Assembly (NCBI GenBank): GCA_036971475.1
Contig: JBAIZL010000007.1
Span: 30,111,947 to 30,175,946, forward strand
Source: Prosapia bicincta
Taxonomy: Eukaryota; Arthropoda; Insecta; Hemiptera; Cercopidae
Direction of reading: 5' to 3'
DNA length: 64,000 bases
Part shown: one piece after another, positions 58,649 through 64,000 of the stretch
How the letters are laid out: each line of letters opens with the position of its first letter
How positions within the stretch are numbered: position 1 is the first letter of the stretch
Notes under the pieces: model-generated
Told to the model about the DNA's origin: nothing
Database searches by the model: none
What the model saw: the letters and a program-made list of their open reading frames with translations, nothing else
Translations under genes and position numbers: made by a program

Positions 58649-61600
58649 AAACAATGATTAGTATTGCCATTGTTAGAAGCAGTAACCAAAAAACTAATAT
58701 TATCATTCCATTGCCACCTACACTAAACAATAATTAGTATTTCCATTGTTAGAAAAAGTAACCGAAAAACTAATCAAGGTGTTCATTCCATTGCCACTTA
58801 CACTAAACAAAATTTTAAAATACCATTGTTAGAAGAAGTAACCGAAAAGCTAATCAAGGCTATCATTCCATTGCCAAATACACTAAACAATGATTAGTAT
58901 TGCCATTGTTAGAAGCAGTAACCGAATAAGTAATCAACGTTATCATTCCATTGCCACCTGCACTAAACAATGAATAGTATTGCCATTGTTAGAAGCAGTA
59001 ACTGAAAAACTAATCAAGGTTATCATTTCATTGCCACCTAAACTGAACAATGATTAGTATTGCCATTGTTAGAAGCAGTAACCGAAAAACTAATCAAGGT
59101 TTTCAATCCATTGCCATCTACACTAAACACTGATTAGTATTGCCAATGTTAGAAGCAGTAATCGAAAAACTAATCAAGGTTGTCATTCCATTGCCACCTG
59201 CACTAATCAATGAATAGTATTGCCATTGGTAGAAAATGAAACCGAAAAACTAGCCAATTATATCGTTCCATTGCCACCTATACTAAACAATGATTAGTAT
59301 TGCCATTGTTAAAAGCAGTAACCGAAAAACTTATCAAGGTATCATTCCATTGCCACCTATACTAAACAATGATTAGTATTGCCATTGCTGGAAGCAGTAA
59401 CCGAAAAACTAATCAAGGTATCATTCCATTGCTACCTACACTAAACACTGATTAGTATTGCCATTGCTGGAAGCAGTAACCGAAAAACTTATCAAGGTAT
59501 CATTCCATTGCCACCTATACTAAACAATGATTAGTATTGCCATTGCTGGAAGCAGTAACCGAAAAACTTATCAAGGTATCATTCCATTGCCACCTATACT
59601 AAACAATGATTAGTATTGCCATTGCGGGAAGCAGTAACCGAAAAACTTATCAAGGTATCATTCCATTGCCACCTATACTAAACAATGATTAGTATTGCCA
59701 TTGCTGGAAGCAGTAACCGAAAAACTAATCAAGGTTATCATTCCATTGCCAACTACACTAACCAATGATTAGTATTAGCACTGTTATAAACAGTATCCGA
59801 AAAACGAATCAAGGTTATCAATCCATTGCCACCTACACTAAACAATGATTAGTATTGCCATTGTTAGAAGCAGTAACCGAAGAAGTAATCATAGTATTCA
59901 TTCCACAGCCACCTACACTAAACAATGATTAGTATTGCTATTGCTAGAAGAAGTAACCGAAAATTAATCAAGGTTATCATTCCATTGCCACCTGCACTAA
60001 ACAATGAATAGTATTGCCATTGTTAGAAGCAGTAACTGAAAAACTAATCAAGATTATCATTTCATTGCCACCTAAAGTGAACAATGATTAGTATTGCCAT
60101 TGTTAGAAGCAGTAACCGAAAAACTAATCAAGGTTATCATTCCATTGCCCCCTACACTAAACAATGATTAGTATTGCCATTGTTAGAAGCAGTAATCGAA
60201 AAACTAATCAAGATTATCATTTCATTGCCACCTAAAGTGAACAATGATTAGTATTGCCATTGGTAGAAAATGAAACCGAAAAACTAGCCAATTATATCGT
60301 TCCATTGCCACCTATACTAAACAATGATTAGTATTGCCATTGTTAAAAGCAGTAACCGAAAAACTTATCAAGGTATCATTCCATTGCCACCTATACTAAA
60401 CAATGATTAGTATTACCATTGCTGGAAGCAGTAACCGAAAAACTAATCAAGGTTATCATTCCATTGCTACCTACACTAAACAATGATTAGTATTGCCATT
60501 GCTGGAAGCAGTAACCGAAAAACTGATCAAGGTATCATTCCATTGCCACCTACACTAAACAATGATTAGTATTGCCATTGCTGGAAGCAGTAACCGAAAA
60601 ACTTATCAAGGTATCATTCCATTGCCACCTATACTAAACAATGATTAGTATTGCCATTGCTGGAAGCAGTAACCGAAAAACTAATCAAGGTATCATTCCA
60701 TTGCCACCTACACTAAACAATGATTAGTATTGCCATTGCTGGAAGCAGTAACCGAAAAACTAATCAAGGTATCATTCCATTGCCACCTACACTAAACAAT
60801 GATTAGTATTGCCATTGCTGGAAGCAGTAACCGAAAAACTTATCAAGGTATCATTCCATTGCCACCTATACTAAACAATGATTAGTATTGCCATTGCTGG
60901 AAGCAGTAACCGAAAAACTTATCAAAGTATCATTCCATTGCCACCTACACTAAACAATGATTAGTATTGCCATTGCTGGAAGCAGTAACCGAAAAACTTA
61001 TCAAGGTATCATTCCATTGCCACCTATACTAAACAATGATTAGTATTGCCATTGCTGGAAGCAGTAACCGAAAAACTTATCAAGGTATCATTCCATTGCC
61101 ACCTACACTAAACAATGATTAGTATTGCCATTGCTGGAAGCAGTAACCGAAAAACTTATCAAGGTATCATTCAATTGCCACCTATACTAAACAATGATTA
61201 GTATTGCCATTGCTGGAAGCAGTAACCGAAAAACTAATCAAGGTATCATTCCATTGCCACCTACACTAAACAATGATTAGTATTGCCATTGCTGGAAGCA
61301 GTAACCGAAAAATTAATCAAGGTATCATTCCATTGCCACCTACACTAAACAATGATTAGTATTGCCATTGCTGGAAGCAGTAACCGAAAAACTAATCAAG
61401 GTTATCATTCCATTGCCACCTATACTAACAAATGATTAGTATTGCCATTGCTGGAAGCAGTAACCGAAAAACTTATCAAGGTATCATTCCATTGCCACCT
61501 ATACTAAACAATGATTAGTATTGCCATTGCTGGAAGCAGTAACCGAAAAACTAATCAAGGTATCATTCCATTGCCACCTACACTAAACAATGATTAGTAT

Positions 61601-64000
61601 TGCCATTGCTGGAAGCAGTAACCGAAAAACTAATCAAGGTATCATTCCATTGCCACCTACACTAAACAATGATTAGTATTGCCATTGCTGGAAGCAGTAA
61701 CCGAAAAACTTATCAAGGTATCATTCCATTGCCACCTACACTAAACAATGATTAGTATTGCCATTGCTGGAAGCAGTAACCGAAAAACTAATCAAGGTAT
61801 CATTCCATTGCCACCTACACTAAACAATGATTAGTATTGCCATTGCTGGAAGCAGTAACCGAAAAACTAATCAAGGTTATCATTCCATTGCCACCTATAC
61901 TAAACAATGATTAGTATTGCCATTGCTGGAAGCAGTAACCGAAAAACTTATCAAGGTATCATTCCATTGCCACCTATACTAAACAATGATTAGTATTGCC
62001 ATTGCTGGAAGCAGTAACCGAAAAACTAATCAAGGTATCATTCCATTGCCACCTACACTAAACAATGATTAGTATTGCCATTGCTGGAAGCAGTAACCGA
62101 AAAACTTATCAAGGTATCATTCCATTGCCACCTATACTAAACAATGATTAGTATTGCCATTGCTGGAAGCAGTAACCGAAAAACTAATCAAGGTATCATT
62201 CCATTGCCACCTACACTAAACAATGATTAGTATTGCCATTGCTGGAAGCAGTAACCGAAAAACTAATCAAGGTATCATTCCATTGCCACCTATACTAAAC
62301 AATGATTAGTATTGCCATTGCTGGAAGCAGTAACCGAAAAAGTTATCAAGGTATCATTCCATTGCCACCTATACTAAACAATGATTAGTATTGCCATTGC
62401 TGGAAGCAGTAACCGAAAAACTTATCAAGGTATCATTCCATTGCCACCTATACTAAACAATGATTAGTATTGCCATTGCTGGAAGCAGTAACCGAAAAAC
62501 TTATCAAGGTATCATTCCATTGCCACCTATACTAAACAATGATTAGTATTGCCATTGCTGGAAGCAGTAACCGAAAAACTTATCAAGGTATCATTCCATT
62601 GCCACCTATACTAAACAATGATTAGTATTGCCATTGCTGGAAGCAGTAACCGAAAAACTTATCAAGGTATCATTCCATTGCCACCTACACTAAACAATGA
62701 TTAGTATTGCCATTGCTGGAAGCAGTAACCGAAAAACTTATCAAGGTATCATTCCATTGCCACCTATACTAAACAATGATTAGTATTGCCATTGCTGGAA
62801 GCAGTAACCGAAAAACTAATCAAGGTATCATTCCATTGCCACCTACACTAAACAATGATTAGTATTGCCATTGCTGGAAGCAGTAACCGAAAAACTTATC
62901 AAGGTATCATTCCATTGCCACCTATACTAAACAATGATTAGTATTGCCATTGCTGGAAGCAGTAACCGAAAAACTAATCAAGGTATCATTCCATTGCCCC
63001 CTACACTAAACAATGATTAGTATTGCCATTTTTAGAAGCAGTAACCGATAAAATAATCAAGGTTATCATTCCATTGCCTCCTACACTAAACAATGATTAG
63101 TATTGGCATTTTTAGAAGCAGTAACCGATAAACTAATCAAGGTTATCATTCCATTGCCCCCTACACTAAACAATGATTAGTATTGCCATTTTTAGAAGCA
63201 GTAACCGATAAACTAATCAAGGTTATCATTCCATTGCCTCCTACACTAAACAATGATTAGTATTGCCATTTTTAGAAGCAGTAACCGATAAACTAATCAA
63301 GGTTATCATTCCATTGCCCCCTACACTAAACAATGATTAGTATTGCCATTTTTAGAAGCAGTAACCGATAAACTAATCAACGTTATCATTCCATTGCCCC
63401 CTACACTAAACAATGATTAGTATTGCCATTGTTAGAAGTAGTAACCGAAAAACTAACCAAGGTTATCATTCCATTGCCACCTACACTATACAATGATTAG
63501 TATTGCCATTTTTAGAAGCAGTAACCGAAAAACTAATCAAGGTTATCATTCCATTACCACCTACACTAAACAATGATTAGTATTGCCATTGTTAGAAGCA
63601 GTAACCGAAAACTAATCAAGGTTATCATTCCATTACCACCTACACTAAACAATGATTAGTATTGCCATTGTTAGAAGCAGTAACCGAAAACTAATCAAGG
63701 TTATCATTCCATTGCCCCCTATACTAAACAATGATTAGTATTGCCATTGTTAGAAGCAGTAACCGAAAACTAATCAAGGTTATCATTCCATTGCCCCCTA
63801 TACTAAACAATGATTAGTATTGCCATTGTTAGAAGCAGTAACCGAAAACTAATCAAGGTTATCATTCCATTGCCCCCTATACTAAACAATGATTAGTATT
63901 GCCATTGTTAGAAGCAGTAACCGAAAACTAATCAAGGTTATCATTCCATTGCCCCCTATACTAAACAATGATTAGTATTGCCATTGTTAGAAGCAGTAAC
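58645..64000 (+). repeat. 79/80-bp satellite array, about 67 units, running off the window
   Basis: The left (58645-59330) and right (63030-64000) portions use 80-bp-type units with GTTAGAAGCAG or TTTAGAAGCAG and AAGGTTATC. The centre (about 59340-63000) is dominated by a nearly uniform 79-bp subtype with GCTGGAAGCAG and AAGGTATC. Within it, ACTAATCAAGG/ACTTATCAAGG and CTACACT/CTATACT alternate. Near the right edge another subtype (CCGAAAACTAATC, CCCCCTATAC) begins to repeat in perfect copies. Confidence 0.97.

Noticed and set aside
6201..64000. CRISPR-like arrays
   Set aside because: Repeats are directly tandem with no unique spacers and the context is eukaryotic; no cas genes.

Overview
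The window is 64 kb of AT-rich, repeat-dominated DNA from an animal, most likely an invertebrate and possibly an arthropod. The evidence is an intron-split class A GPCR gene with GT/AG splice sites, a 5'-truncated jockey-like LINE with a poly(A) tail, pogo/Tigger-like and hAT-like DNA transposons, a solo LTR, long microsatellites and huge satellite arrays. Nothing looks bacterial: there are no operons, and the long reading frames lie in tandem repeats. The species cannot be determined from what I see.

Layout: 1-6200 is unique AT-rich sequence with a hAT-type MITE (exact 8-bp target duplication), a probable older hAT relic, TA and TG microsatellites and one complete hammerhead-ribozyme-like motif. 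6201-24010 is one 68-bp satellite (about 260 units). 24575-26527 is exactly 21 copies of a 93-bp unit. 27347-30150 holds two LINE copies; the younger one landed, with a 14-bp target duplication, at the 5' end of the older one, whose 3' end has expanded into eight 118-bp repeats. 31074-31592 is an 80-bp minisatellite with an orientation switch. 33000-34815 is an 83-bp satellite. 35490-46190 is an 80-bp satellite in an A-B dimer arrangement with several higher-order layers. 46471-48334 is a decayed pogo/Tigger-like element carrying its own 58-bp minisatellite. 57236-64000 is a 79/80-bp satellite interrupted by a solo LTR. Tandem arrays make up roughly 60% of the window.

The only host gene I can support is the 3' part of a biogenic-amine-type GPCR on the minus strand. 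Its exons are at 56708-56793 (probable third intracellular loop), 51781-51941 (TM6 with CWLP) and 48846-49045 (TM7 NPxxY, tail, stop). Splice phases agree across all three. TM1-TM5 would lie beyond the 64-kb edge, past the 79-bp satellite.

The most interesting pattern is a recurring motif: short stem I, CTGATGA, one extra base, stem II, GAA, a short palindromic stem III, then the stem I partner. This is the layout of a type I hammerhead ribozyme with minimal stem III, as known from Penelope-like elements and retrozymes. I find eight instances, intact to decayed, with pairing kept by different bases in different copies. Several lie head-to-head inside long inverted repeats within the GPCR introns, some in the sense orientation of the gene. 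A second notable feature is a 161-bp tandem duplication that copies the TM6 exon's splice acceptor and creates a decoy acceptor leading to a premature stop.
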